Shown here: positions 19,668 through 28,205 of the stretch, piece by piece
Layout: each line of letters begins with the position of its first letter
How positions within the stretch are numbered: the stretch's first letter is position 1
Assembly: GCF_014649395.1 (NCBI RefSeq)
Contig: NZ_BMSY01000004.1
Span: 434,001-498,000 of the forward strand
Source: Streptomyces aureoverticillatus
Lineage (GTDB): Bacteria; Actinomycetota; Actinomycetes; Streptomycetales; Streptomycetaceae
Length of the DNA stretch: 64,000 bases
Reading direction: 5' to 3'
Made by a program: the position numbers and the translations under genes
The notes under the pieces: model-generated
Seen by the model: only the letters and a program-made list of their open reading frames with translations
Database searches by the model: none
What the model was told of the DNA's origin: nothing

Positions 19668-22372
19668 TCGCCGACGATGTGACCGGGGCGAGTGACGTGG
19701 CCCTGGCCCTGCGGGAGAGCGGACTGCGCACCGTCCTGTACTTCGGGGTGCCCGGCGAGGACGTGGCACCGCCGGGCGCGCACGAGGCGGTGGTCGTCGC
19801 GCTCAAGAGCCGGATGGCCGCCCCGGCCGACGCGGTGGCGCAGTCCCTGGAGGCGCTGCGGCGGCTGCGCGGACACGGAGCGCGGCAGGTCTATTTCAAG
19901 TTCTGCTCGACCTTCGACTCCACCCCCGACGGCAACATCGGCCCGGTCCTGGACGCGCTCGCCGACGCCCTGGACGCGCCGGCCGTGCTCCTGACGCCCA
20001 GCTCGCCGCGGCACGGCCGTACGCAGTACGCGGGTCACCTCTTCGTCGACGGCGTGCCGTTGGCCGAGTCGCCCCTGCGGCACCACCCGGTGACGCCGAT
20101 GACGGACTCGTCGCTGCCGCGGCTGCTGCGGGCGCAGACGCAGCGGCCGGTCGACCTCGTCGGGTGGGACACGGTGCGCGCGGGCGCCGACGCGGTCCGC
20201 GCGGCCGTCGCCGACGCCACGGCGCGCGGAGTCCGCTATCTGCTGGCCGACGCGCTCGACGAGGACGACCTGCGCACGCTCGGCCGCGCCACCGCCGACG
20301 CGCCACTGACCGCGGGTGCGGCCGGGCTGGCCGCAGGGCTCGCCCACGCCGTTCCGGGCGGCGCCCCGGACGCGTACGACGAGGACGATCCGCTGGACGC
20401 GTGGCCCGCCGCCGTCCTGTGCGGGAGCTGCTCGGCGCGCACGCTGGAGCAACTGGACGTCCTGCGCGCCCTGGACCGTCCCGTGCACCGGCTCGATCCC
20501 GTTGCCGAGCCGGACCCGGCGGCGCTGGCCGGGCACGCCCTCGACTGGTACGACGCGCTGCCGCCCGGCGCACCGCACGGGGCACCCGTGATCCACTCCT
20601 CCGTTCCGCCCGACGAACTGCGTTCCATTCAGCGGGCGTTGGGCTCCGAGCGTGCCGCGGCCGTGCTCGAGGAAGCCACCGGCCGCGTCGCCGCGGGACT
20701 CGTGGCACGCGGCGTACGGCGGGTGATCGCGGCGGGCGGCGAGACGTCGGGCGCCGTGGTGGCCGCGCTCGGGGTCACCGGCGGCTGGATCGGCCGGGCC
20801 GCCGCACCCGGCGTGCCGTGGATCCACCCGACATCGGGCCCCCGCATCGCCCTTCTGCTCAAGTCCGGGAACTTCGGCGGCCCCGACTTCCTCGCGACCG
20901 CCTCCACCCCTCCCCCGGACCGCTCCCCCTCCCCCGCACGGACGACCCCAAGGAGCCCGCTCATGACCACGCCCGCGTCCCACGCGACCGCTGTCGCCAC
21001 CCCGCCCCACGCGACGGAACCCCCCACCTCCCCCCTCTCCCCCCGCTCCCCCTTCTCCTCCCACCCGGCCGCCCGCGCCGCCGTCGTGGCCACCGCCCGC
21101 GCCCTGGCCGCCCGCGCCCTCGTGCACGGCCGCACCGGCAACGTCTCGCTGCGTACCGGCGACGGCGGCGTCCTCATCACCCCCACCGGCGCCGATCTCG
21201 CGACGGTGCTCCCCCAGGACCTGTCCGTCATCGACGCCGACGGGGCGCACCTCGACGGGCCGCCGCCGTCGAAGGAGGCGTTCCTGCACGCGGCCGTGTT
21301 GCGCGCACGACCCGACGCGCGGGCCGTCGTGCACACGCACTCGACGCACGCGGCCGCCGTGTCGTGCCTCGACGGCCTCGACGCGGACGACGCGCTGCCC
21401 CCACTCACCGCCTACCACGCGATGCGCGTCGGACGGCTCCCGCTGCTGCCGTACTTCGCGCCCGGCGACGCCCGGCTGGCGGACGTGGCCGAGGCCAAGG
21501 CCCGTACGCACGCGGCGCTGCTGCTGCGGCACCACGGGCCGGTCGTGGCGGCGCCCGGACTCGACGCGGCGCTGGAGGCCGTCGAGGAGCTGGAGCAGAC
21601 TGCGCGGATCTTCCTGCTGCTGCGCGGCACGGACCACGCCCGCCTGACCGAGGAACAGCGCGCGGCCCTCGCGCCCCAACTCCCGGGCACAGTCGCCCTG
21701 TTCAGCGCGCTCGCCATCAAGAAGGCGTTGGACGACGCCGTCCTGGAGGCGTTCACCAGCACCACCGGCATCGGCGTCGAGGGCGTCTACGAGCCCACGA
21801 ACGTCCTCCTTGAGCGGATAGCGGGCGGCGCGCGGCCCGACGTCATGGTCGGGGTGACGGGAGGCATGGAGAAGCTGGCCTCCGGCGTGCTCGACGCCGC
21901 CTCGCTGCGACCGCTCGCGCGCGTCGGGATCGGCGTGGCCGTGCCGCCGGGCGCGCCCGCGGTGGACCTCTCCAGCACCCGGGCGCTCGTGCGGGCGCTG
22001 ACGTCCGCGCGCTCGGTGGCGTACTCGCGTACGGGAGCGAGCGGTGTCGCGTTCGCGGCGCTCCTGGAGCGGCTCGGCATCGCGGAGGAGGTCAACTCCC
22101 GGGCCACGGTGGTCGAGAAGGGGTTCACCGCGCTCGCGGTGACGGACGGCCGGGCGGACCTGGCCGTGCAGCAGCTGAGCGAACTGCGCTTCGTACCCGA
22201 GGCCCGGGTGGTCGGCCCGTTCCCCGAAGAGGTCCAGCACTACACGGACCTGTCGGTCGCCCTGGGCGCGCACGCCGCGCGCGATCCCGAGGCCGTCGCG
22301 CTCCTGCGGCACCTGACCGCCGCTCCCGCGCGCGAGGCGTACCGCGTGGCCGGTCTGGAAGACCCACGCTGA
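19655..22372 (+). CDS. OtnK kinase - OtnC aldolase - solute-binding domain fusion
   Basis: One uninterrupted frame of 905 codons starting at a GTG with AAGGAGG six bases upstream. Residues 1 to about 425: four-carbon acid sugar kinase (DUF1537; LGVIADDVTGASDVA at the start, CGSCSARTLEQ, then GGETSGAVVAALGV and SGNFGGPDF). About 426-465: Pro/Ser/Thr-rich linker. About 467-675: class II aldolase (GRTGNVSLR, SKEAFLH, Zn ligands HTHSTH and HHG), the OtnC type that splits and decarboxylates 3-oxo-tetronate 4-phosphate to DHAP. About 680-905: a ModA-like substrate-binding domain (SBP_bac_11 type; VAYSRTGASG, VQQLSEL) without any signal peptide. An internal ATG at residue 437 has its own good ribosome site. 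The next gene begins at the last base of the stop. Confidence 0.85.
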   Translation: MLGVIADDVTGASDVALALRESGLRTVLYFGVPGEDVAPPGAHEAVVVALKSRMAAPADAVAQSLEALRRLRGHGARQVYFKFCSTFDSTPDGNIGPVLDALADALDAPAVLLTPSSPRHGRTQYAGHLFVDGVPLAESPLRHHPVTPMTDSSLPRLLRAQTQRPVDLVGWDTVRAGADAVRAAVADATARGVRYLLADALDEDDLRTLGRATADAPLTAGAAGLAAGLAHAVPGGAPDAYDEDDPLDAWPAAVLCGSCSARTLEQLDVLRALDRPVHRLDPVAEPDPAALAGHALDWYDALPPGAPHGAPVIHSSVPPDELRSIQRALGSERAAAVLEEATGRVAAGLVARGVRRVIAAGGETSGAVVAALGVTGGWIGRAAAPGVPWIHPTSGPRIALLLKSGNFGGPDFLATASTPPPDRSPSPARTTPRSPLMTTPASHATAVATPPHATEPPTSPLSPRSPFSSHPAARAAVVATARALAARALVHGRTGNVSLRTGDGGVLITPTGADLATVLPQDLSVIDADGAHLDGPPPSKEAFLHAAVLRARPDARAVVHTHSTHAAAVSCLDGLDADDALPPLTAYHAMRVGRLPLLPYFAPGDARLADVAEAKARTHAALLLRHHGPVVAAPGLDAALEAVEELEQTARIFLLLRGTDHARLTEEQRAALAPQLPGTVALFSALAIKKALDDAVLEAFTSTTGIGVEGVYEPTNVLLERIAGGARPDVMVGVTGGMEKLASGVLDAASLRPLARVGIGVAVPPGAPAVDLSSTRALVRALTSARSVAYSRTGASGVAFAALLERLGIAEEVNSRATVVEKGFTALAVTDGRADLAVQQLSELRFVPEARVVGPFPEEVQHYTDLSVALGAHAARDPEAVALLRHLTAAPAREAYRVAGLEDPR
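20950..20965 (+). promoter_or_regulatory. internal ribosome binding site and ATG for the aldolase part
   Basis: AAGGAG at 20950-20955, a 7-nt spacer and ATG at 20963, in frame with the kinase. The kinase has by then reached its normal length. This is what a separate otnC gene would look like, except that no stop codon separates it from the kinase, so both a long fusion and a short aldolase/binding-domain protein may be made. Confidence 0.7.
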
Positions 22373-23721
22373 TGAACGCGATCCTCGCCCTGGTGGCGTT
22401 CATCGGGGTCATCATCGTGTGGAACGTGGCGTTCAGGCGGAACATCGGCGAAGCCATGATCCTGGGGTTCCTGGCGAGCGCGGCCTTCGGCGGCACGGAC
22501 GCGCCGCGCGTGGCCTGGGAGAGCCTCGTCGAGGGCATGAAGTCGGAGATCACGTTCGCGGCGCTCGCGTTCGTCTTCGTCAGCGAACTGCTCACCCGTA
22601 CGGGGCTCGTGCACCGGATGATCGACATCCTCAGCTCGCTCCTTGGCCGCCGCGAGGGCGGCTCCGCGTACGCGGCGACGGTCGCCTCCGGCCTGTTCGG
22701 CGCCGTCGCGCACAACGGCGCGGCGATCGTCGCCACCGTCGGTTCGCTGGCCATCCCGTGGATGAAACGGTCGCGGGCCAGCGGCGAGACGGCCGCGCTC
22801 GTCCTTTCCGGCAACGCGGGGGTGGGCGCGACCTTCCCGTTCAGCGGCGCGTTCTTCGTCCTGCTCGCCGCGCCGACGGTGGTGCCCGTGCTCTCCTCGC
22901 ACGACGTCGTCGCCACGCTGTTCGTCACCGGCGCGTGGATGGTCGCGATGCGGCTCCTCGTCGCGTACGCGATCGTGCGGTGGCGGGGCGTGGGCACGAT
23001 GGCGGCCGACGACATCCGGCCGCTGCGGCAGTCGTTCGGCGCGGGCTGGACGTCGCTGCTCGTCCTCGCCGCCGTCGCCGTACCGGTCCTGCTGACGACG
23101 GGCCCGGCCAGCGACTGGGCGACCGACCGGCTCGACGGCCTCGACGCCACGGACGCCGTACCCCTGCTGGTGTGGCTCCCGGTGGTGATGCTGATCGCCG
23201 GGCTCCTGGTGGAGCGGCGGGCGCTGCCGCACGGCGGCGGCGACTGGTGGCGGACGCTCGGCGAGATCGGCCCGAAGCTGGGGCTCGTGGGCGTGACGAT
23301 GGTGTCCGCGTTCGCGGCCTCGGAAGTCCTGGCCCGGCTCGGCCTCGGCGAGCAGCTGGCGCCGTACCTCAAGGACCTGCAAGGTGTGCCGCCCCTGGTG
23401 GCGGCCCTGGTCGTGGGCCTGATCCTGGTCATCGTCGCCGGCCCCCTCAACACCACATCGACGCTCGCGGCCGTGGGCCCGGTCGCGTTCGCCGCGCTCA
23501 CCGCGGCGGGCATCCCCGCGCACGTGGCGTTCGCGGCGGTCATCGTGTGGGCCTCCTCGGAGGGGTGCTCGCCACCGGGCGCCGCCCCGCTGTACGTGGC
23601 CGCCGGCATCGCCGACATCAACCCGGCCCGCATCTTCCTGCCCGTCGCCCTGTACTACCTGCTGCCGACCTATCTGTTCGGCGTGCTGATCGCGGTGGGG
23701 GTGCTGTGGATTCCCGGCTGA
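22372..23721 (+). CDS. TRAP-type (DctM-like) large permease
   Basis: A 449-residue inner-membrane protein with about twelve hydrophobic segments. The two pseudo-symmetric halves each carry a Gly/Asn/Pro-rich loop typical of the DctM superfamily: SGNAGVGATFPFSGAFF near residue 145 and ASSEGCSPPGAAPLYVAAG near residue 397. Start ATG overlaps the stop of the kinase-aldolase fusion. It probably imports the acid sugar consumed by the operon, driven by an ion gradient. No gene for a periplasmic DctP binding protein is present in the window; a binding domain instead appears fused to the cytosolic enzyme upstream. Confidence 0.8.
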   Translation: MNAILALVAFIGVIIVWNVAFRRNIGEAMILGFLASAAFGGTDAPRVAWESLVEGMKSEITFAALAFVFVSELLTRTGLVHRMIDILSSLLGRREGGSAYAATVASGLFGAVAHNGAAIVATVGSLAIPWMKRSRASGETAALVLSGNAGVGATFPFSGAFFVLLAAPTVVPVLSSHDVVATLFVTGAWMVAMRLLVAYAIVRWRGVGTMAADDIRPLRQSFGAGWTSLLVLAAVAVPVLLTTGPASDWATDRLDGLDATDAVPLLVWLPVVMLIAGLLVERRALPHGGGDWWRTLGEIGPKLGLVGVTMVSAFAASEVLARLGLGEQLAPYLKDLQGVPPLVAALVVGLILVIVAGPLNTTSTLAAVGPVAFAALTAAGIPAHVAFAAVIVWASSEGCSPPGAAPLYVAAGIADINPARIFLPVALYYLLPTYLFGVLIAVGVLWIPG

Positions 23722-23750
23722 GCGGGCTGCCGTCCCGGCTGGAGGCAGCA

Positions 23751-23840
23751 GTCCCGCCCGGAAGCAGAAACGCATCGGTCCCGCCCGGAAGCAGAAACGC
23801 AGCAGCCCCGCCTGCAAGCAGAACTGCAAGCAGAAACGGA
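23751..23840. repeat. 27-bp tandem repeat between permease and small membrane gene
   Basis: Copies at 23751-23777 and 23778-23804 agree at 24 or more of 27 positions (core CCCGCCCGGAAGCAGAAACG); a third, more diverged block with an extra AGCAGAA(C/A) unit runs to 23840. It lies in the otherwise empty 127 bp between the permease stop and the small membrane protein, and contains no stop in one frame. Confidence 0.8.
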
Positions 23841-23848
23841 GAGCCACC

Positions 23849-24085
23849 ATGCACAACGTCGTGCCCACTTTCCTGCGTACGTTCCTGCTGGCCGCGACCC
23901 GCGTCCTCCTCGTCGCCTTCCTGCTCGGCGGCCTGACCGTCGTCGCCGGGCAGATCGCGGCCCTCGCGACGGGCGACCGGCACCTGATGGAGCTGTTCGG
24001 CACGGATGTCACCGGGGTGGTGTGCATCGTCGCGGGCTGCGCGGGGATCTGTTCGTTCCTGCTGCTGTACGTACGGGAACGCTGA
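23849..24085 (+). CDS. small two-helix membrane protein, possible permease partner
   Basis: A 78-residue protein with two predicted helices (about 10-38 and 54-72) and a basic end YVRER. ACGGAGAG lies a few bases before the ATG. Position directly behind a DctM-like permease suggests the role of the small DctQ-type subunit, although true DctQ proteins have four helices. A two-helix peptide of this size would have to act as a shortened partner or a dimer. Function inferred from location only. Confidence 0.6.
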   Translation: MHNVVPTFLRTFLLAATRVLLVAFLLGGLTVVAGQIAALATGDRHLMELFGTDVTGVVCIVAGCAGICSFLLLYVRER

Positions 24086-24194
24086 GTGCCCCGGCGCGGG
24101 CGGCGGAGCGCGACGTTCGTCCTGGCGTGGTGTCCGTCCGCCCGCCCCGGGGCAGAGATCTCGGCGGCACGAGGCGACCCGGTGGGAGGACACA

Positions 24195-25571
24195 GTGGTC
24201 ACGGACCGGCACGCGCACACGATGACGCACACCGACGCCGACGGCGCCCGGCACTACGAGAAGGCCCTGGACCATCTGCTCTTCTTCCGCGAGGAGGTCG
24301 CCGCGGAGGCCCGAGCGGTGCTCGACGCCTCGCCCCGCTCCGCCATGGGGCACGTCTTCGGGGCCTACCTCGGCCTGTTGGGCACGGAGGAGCGGGACGC
24401 GGCCGAGGCGGCCACGGCATTCGAGGCGTACCGCGCGGAGGTGCACGCGTCCAGCCTGACCCCGCGTGAGCGCATGCACGTCGAGGCCGCGTCGCGCTGG
24501 CTGGACGGCGACATGCACGCGGCGGGCCGCGTCCTCGCCGAACTCGTCGTGGCCCACCCGAAGGACGCTCTCGCCCTCGCCGTCGGCCACCAGATCGACT
24601 TCTTCACCGGCCACGCCGTGCTGCTGCGCGACCGCATCGGCGGCGCCCTGTCCGCCTGGGACACGGACGATCCGCACTACGGCCTGCTCCAGGGCATGTA
24701 CGCGTTCGGCCTGGAGGAGGCCGGGCACTTCACCTCGGCCGAGCGCGTGGGCCTGGAGGCCGTCGAACGCAACGCGCGCGACGTCTGGGGCATCCACGCC
24801 GTCGTACACGCCTACGAGATGCAGGGGCGGTACGAGGACGGCATCCGCTACCTCGACGCCCGCGCGGACGACTGGTCGACGGGCAACTACCTGAACGTGC
24901 ACAACTGGTGGCACTACGCCCTGTACGTCCTGGAGACGGGCAGCACGGACAAGGTCCTCGCGGTCTACGACACCGCCGTGCGCCACCACGGTTCGGGCGA
25001 CGCCGCGATGGAGCTCCTGGACGCCGCGTCCCTGCTCTGGCGGCTCCACCTGGCGGGCACCGACACCGGCGACCGCTGGGCCGCCCTCGCCGACGCGTGG
25101 GCCCGGCGGAGCGACGGGGCCTACTACGCCTTCAACGACGTCCACGCCGTCATGGCCCACGTCGGGTCCGGTCGTCTGGCCGACGCCGAACGGCTCATCC
25201 GCGACAGGGAGGCCTGGCTGCGGGACGCCCGCTCCGGCCGCCCGGGGCTCTCCAACGTTCCGATGACCGCCGAGATCGGGCTTCCGGTGTGCCGGGCCCT
25301 GGTGGCCTACGGGCAGCGGCGCCACGCCGACGCGGTCGACCTGCTGCTGCCGCTGCGGCATCGTCTCCACACCTTCGGCGGCAGCCACGCCCAGCGAGAC
25401 GCCGTACAGAAGACCCTGGTCGAGTCGGCGCTGCACGCCGGCCGTCACGACCTCGCCCGCACGCTCCTGAGCGAACGCGTCAACCTCCGCCCCCGGTGCC
25501 CCTACGACCAGGACGCCTGGGCCCGTCTCGCCAGGGCGACCCGCGCCGTGCGCTCGGCGCCCGGGGTGTGA
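24195..25571 (+). CDS. tetratricopeptide repeat protein (TTC38-like)
   Basis: A 458-residue soluble, all-helical protein; GTG at 24195 follows GGGAGGA. The pattern of paired helices, with HVEAASRWLDGDMHAAGRVLAEL, AFGLEEAGHFTSAERVGLEAVE and GIHAVVHAYEMQGRYEDGI, matches TTC38-type TPR proteins, which have a conserved HNWWHYALY segment (here about residue 237) and GSHAQRD near the end. No enzymatic motif is evident; such proteins are predicted scaffolds. It is in a separate transcript position from the acid-sugar operon (110 bp gap). Confidence 0.85.
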   Translation: MVTDRHAHTMTHTDADGARHYEKALDHLLFFREEVAAEARAVLDASPRSAMGHVFGAYLGLLGTEERDAAEAATAFEAYRAEVHASSLTPRERMHVEAASRWLDGDMHAAGRVLAELVVAHPKDALALAVGHQIDFFTGHAVLLRDRIGGALSAWDTDDPHYGLLQGMYAFGLEEAGHFTSAERVGLEAVERNARDVWGIHAVVHAYEMQGRYEDGIRYLDARADDWSTGNYLNVHNWWHYALYVLETGSTDKVLAVYDTAVRHHGSGDAAMELLDAASLLWRLHLAGTDTGDRWAALADAWARRSDGAYYAFNDVHAVMAHVGSGRLADAERLIRDREAWLRDARSGRPGLSNVPMTAEIGLPVCRALVAYGQRRHADAVDLLLPLRHRLHTFGGSHAQRDAVQKTLVESALHAGRHDLARTLLSERVNLRPRCPYDQDAWARLARATRAVRSAPGV

Positions 25572-25614
25572 GACCGCTGCTCGGGGGCACTCGGGACAGC
25601 GGAGGTTGATAGAC

Positions 25615-25785
25615 ATGATTCCTTTGCTGCTTGTTCTCCTGCTCGCGCTCGTGCTGTTCGGGGCGGGTTTCGCCGTCAAGTTCCTGTGGCTGGTGGCAGC
25701 CGTCCTGATCGTGGCGTGGCTGCTCGGCTTCGTCGTCCGCCCGGTCGGACACGGCGGGCGCAGGGGGCGCTGGTACCGCTGGTGA
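25615..25785 (+). CDS. small hydrophobic membrane peptide, 56 residues
   Basis: Begins MIPLLLVLLLALVLFGAGF, continues with a second hydrophobic stretch (FLWLVAAVLIVAWLLGFVV) and ends in a basic, aromatic tail (GRRGRWYRW). GGAGG lies about ten bases before the ATG. This is the widely conserved short hydrophobic protein of Streptomyces, often induced under stress and found next to DUF3618 genes; its biochemical role is unknown. Two helices in a hairpin with a positive cytoplasmic tail are predicted. Confidence 0.8.
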   Translation: MIPLLLVLLLALVLFGAGFAVKFLWLVAAVLIVAWLLGFVVRPVGHGGRRGRWYRW

Positions 25786-25899
25786 GGCACCCGGGGTGAG
25801 CGTCACTCCCGTACGGCAGTGACGTCGCTCCGTACGTCCGGAAACCGAAGCGAAGCGTTTCACCGGCCGCCGTGGCCGAGATCGAAGGAGTACGGATCC

Positions 25900-26229
25900 A
25901 TGACCCAGCGGACGCACCAATCGAAGAGCCCGGCCATACCCGAGGGCCTGCGCAAGCAGGCCGAGGAGACCAAGCAGGGGCTCGGCCGGACGGTCGACGC
26001 GCTGGCGGCCGCGACGACCGACGTGAAGGCCAAGGCCGCCCACACCACGGACCAGGCCAAGGCGATGGCGAGTCAGGCCGGCGACAGGCTCCAGGAGCAG
26101 ACGCCCGAACTGCTGAAGCAGAAGGCGGGCCAGGGCGCCGAGGCGGCACGCGACAACCGCGTCCTGCTGCTGGCCGGCGCCGCGGCGGCCACCGCGCTGT
26201 GGCTGGTGCTCCGGCGCAAGGAGAAGTGA
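25900..26229 (+). CDS. DUF3618 domain protein
   Basis: A 109-residue protein with an amphipathic, Ala/Lys/Gln-rich helical region (TTDVKAKAAHTTDQAKAMAS) and one C-terminal membrane helix ending LVLRRKEK. GAAGGAG precedes the ATG at 25900. DUF3618 proteins are single-pass envelope proteins common in actinobacteria, usually paired with a DUF4235 protein and a holin-like phage_holin_3_6 protein; here the DUF4235 partner follows after three bases but the holin-like member is absent. Confidence 0.85.
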   Translation: MTQRTHQSKSPAIPEGLRKQAEETKQGLGRTVDALAAATTDVKAKAAHTTDQAKAMASQAGDRLQEQTPELLKQKAGQGAEAARDNRVLLLAGAAAATALWLVLRRKEK

Positions 26230-26232
26230 GCC

Positions 26233-26499
26233 TTGCGTGCGGCGAAGATCGCGTACAAGCCGGTCGGCCTGGCCCTGGGAGCCGTCAGCGGCATGCTGGC
26301 CGGCGCGCTGTTCCGGCAGGCGTGGAAGAAGCTCGGACACGAGGAGGACGCGCCCGACGCCACGGACGAGGACCGCACATGGGGTGAGGTGCTGCTGGCC
26401 GCCACCCTCCAGGGTGCGATCTTCGCCGCGGTGAAGGCGGCGGTCGACCGCGGCGGAGCGGCCGCGACCCGCAGAATGACGGGCACGTGGCCCGGTTGA
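26233..26499 (+). CDS. DUF4235 membrane protein
   Basis: An 88-residue protein translated from a TTG three bases after the DUF3618 stop. KPVGLALGAVSGMLAGALF at residues 9-27 is a glycine-zipper membrane helix; RQAWKKL and DATDEDRTWGEVLLAATLQGAIFAAVKAAVDRGG are the DUF4235 signature with a second hydrophobic helix. Function unknown; co-occurrence with DUF3618 suggests a two-part envelope complex. Confidence 0.85.
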   Translation: MRAAKIAYKPVGLALGAVSGMLAGALFRQAWKKLGHEEDAPDATDEDRTWGEVLLAATLQGAIFAAVKAAVDRGGAAATRRMTGTWPG

Positions 26500-26575
26500 A
26501 GGCACGACCCGTCCCACTCGGATGCGCGGCTCGACGTGTGGTGAGCCCGCCTCTGTCCCGGACGGCGTGACCGTG

Positions 26576-26640
26576 ACGCGCGGTCCGCCCCTCCCTTCCC
26601 GCGGCAATCCGTCGCGGCACCGGAGGGGCGGACCGCGCGT
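26576..26640. terminator. long hairpin terminator
   Basis: Perfect 19-bp arms at 26576-26594 and 26622-26640, extendable by three more pairs with one G-U, around a 27-nt loop. It stands between the DUF4235 gene and the LLM oxidoreductase and can work for rightward transcription out of the membrane-protein operon. Confidence 0.85.
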
Positions 26641-26697
26641 TACGGCATCCGGCCGAAGGTCCTGTTTGCCCCGGCGGACACAGGGGACGCGAACAAC

Positions 26698-27669
26698 ATG
26701 GTGCAAATCGGATACACGATGATGACCGAGCAGGCCGGGCCCCGGGAGCTCGTCGAGCATGTGGTCGGCGCCGAAGCGGCCGGGTTCGACTTCTCGGTGA
26801 CCAGCGACCACTACTTTCCCTGGCTGCGCTCGCAGGGCCACTCCCCGTACGCCTGGAGCGTCCTGGGCGCGGCGGCACAGGCCACCTCGCGCATCCCGCT
26901 GATGACGTACGTGACGTGTCCGACCTTCCGCTACCACCCGGCGGTGGTGGCCCAGAAGGCCGCGACGCTCCAGCTCCTGTCCGAGGGCAGGTTCCGTCTC
27001 GGCCTGGGGTCGGGCGAGAACCTCAACGAACACGTGGTGGGGCGCGGCTGGCCCGCCGTGGACGTACGCCACGAGATGTTCGAGGAGGCCGTGGGCATCA
27101 TCCGGGCGCTCTTCGACGGCGGGCACGTCACGCACCACGGCAAGCACTACGACGTGGACTCGGCGCACCTGTGGGACCTGCCCGACGACCCGCCGCCCAT
27201 CGGCATCGCGGTCTCCGGCGAACAGTCCTGCGCGCTCGCCGGACGCCTGGGCGACCTGGTGATCGCCACCGAACCGAAGCAGGAACTGATCAGCGCGTTC
27301 GACCGCCACGGCGGCTCCGGCAAACCGCGGGTCGGACAGCTGCCCATCTGCTACGACACCGACCGCGACGCGGCCGTCGCGCGGGCGCACGACCAGTTCC
27401 GCTGGTTCGGCGGCGGCTGGAAGGTGAACGCCGAACTCCCCCATCCGGACTCCTTCGCCGGCGCCACCCAGTTCGTGACCCGCGACGACGTCGCCGAGTC
27501 CATCCCCTGCGGGGACGACCCCGACGCCTTCGTCGCCGCCGTACGGCCCTACGTCGAGGCCGGCTTCACGGAGGTCGCGCTGGTGCAGGTCGGGGGCGAC
27601 ACACAGCAGCCGTACCTGGAGTGGTCGGAGAAGACGCTGCTGCCCGCGCTGCGTGACGCGTTCGGCTGA
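26698..27669 (+). CDS. LLM-class F420-dependent oxidoreductase
   Basis: A 323-residue TIM-barrel flavin/F420 oxidoreductase of the luciferase-like superfamily, in the F420-dependent glucose-6-phosphate dehydrogenase-like branch (MVQIGYTMMTEQAGPRELVEH; SDHYFPW; RFRLGLGSGENLNEHVVG; QVGGDTQQPYLEW near the end). SDHYFPW supplies the His/Asp-type active-site strand. F420 use is inferred from the subgroup; the substrate cannot be told from sequence. Cytoplasmic, single-gene transcript between terminator and NUDIX gene. Confidence 0.9.
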   Translation: MVQIGYTMMTEQAGPRELVEHVVGAEAAGFDFSVTSDHYFPWLRSQGHSPYAWSVLGAAAQATSRIPLMTYVTCPTFRYHPAVVAQKAATLQLLSEGRFRLGLGSGENLNEHVVGRGWPAVDVRHEMFEEAVGIIRALFDGGHVTHHGKHYDVDSAHLWDLPDDPPPIGIAVSGEQSCALAGRLGDLVIATEPKQELISAFDRHGGSGKPRVGQLPICYDTDRDAAVARAHDQFRWFGGGWKVNAELPHPDSFAGATQFVTRDDVAESIPCGDDPDAFVAAVRPYVEAGFTEVALVQVGGDTQQPYLEWSEKTLLPALRDAFG

Positions 27670-27737
27670 CCGGCCCGGTCGGGAAAGGGACCCCGGCGCG
27701 GGCGCGCGACCCCTAGGATCCCCGGGGAGGTGCGGGG

Positions 27738-28205
27738 ATGAGTTTCCGGCTGGCGGCGTACGCCGTGTGTGTCGAGGAGGGCCGGGTGCTGCTCGCCCGC
27801 CACGTACCGCCGGAGGGCGAATCGAACTGGACTCTCCCAGGGGGCCGGGTCGAGCACGCCGAGGATCCGTTCGACGCGGTGATCCGGGAGGTCGCCGAGG
27901 AGACCGGCTGCGACGCGGTCGTCGAACGCCTGCTGGGCGTGGACTCGAGGGTGATCCCGGCCACCGTCGCCCGTGCCGGTACCGAGCACCAGAATGTCGG
28001 CGTCTTCTACCGGGTCCGTATCACCGGCGGCCGGCTCCGGCCCGAGCCGGACGGCGAGATCGCCGAGTCGGTGTGGACTCCGATCCCTGATGTCGCCGGC
28101 CTCCGCCGGTCCTCGCTGGTCGACATCGGCCTCGCCCTGGCGCAGACCCTTCCGGCGACCGGCCACGTCGCGCCCGTCCCGGTCGGCGGCCTGATCCAGC
28201 ACTGA
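27738..28205 (+). CDS. NUDIX hydrolase
   Basis: A 155-residue NUDIX protein. The Nudix box is complete: the GGRVEHAED start (residue 36 on), then the REVAEETG metal-binding helix. It hydrolyses a nucleoside diphosphate linked to another group; the specific substrate is not evident. GGGGAGG precedes the ATG. It is transcribed in the same direction as the LLM gene with a 68-bp gap. Confidence 0.92.
   Translation: MSFRLAAYAVCVEEGRVLLARHVPPEGESNWTLPGGRVEHAEDPFDAVIREVAEETGCDAVVERLLGVDSRVIPATVARAGTEHQNVGVFYRVRITGGRLRPEPDGEIAESVWTPIPDVAGLRRSSLVDIGLALAQTLPATGHVAPVPVGGLIQH

Noticed and set aside
19334..22312. 992-codon open frame on the minus strand opposite the kinase-aldolase fusion
   Set aside because: Composition is Arg/Gly/His-rich shadow sequence; the plus strand has coupled starts, ribosome sites and catalytic motifs.
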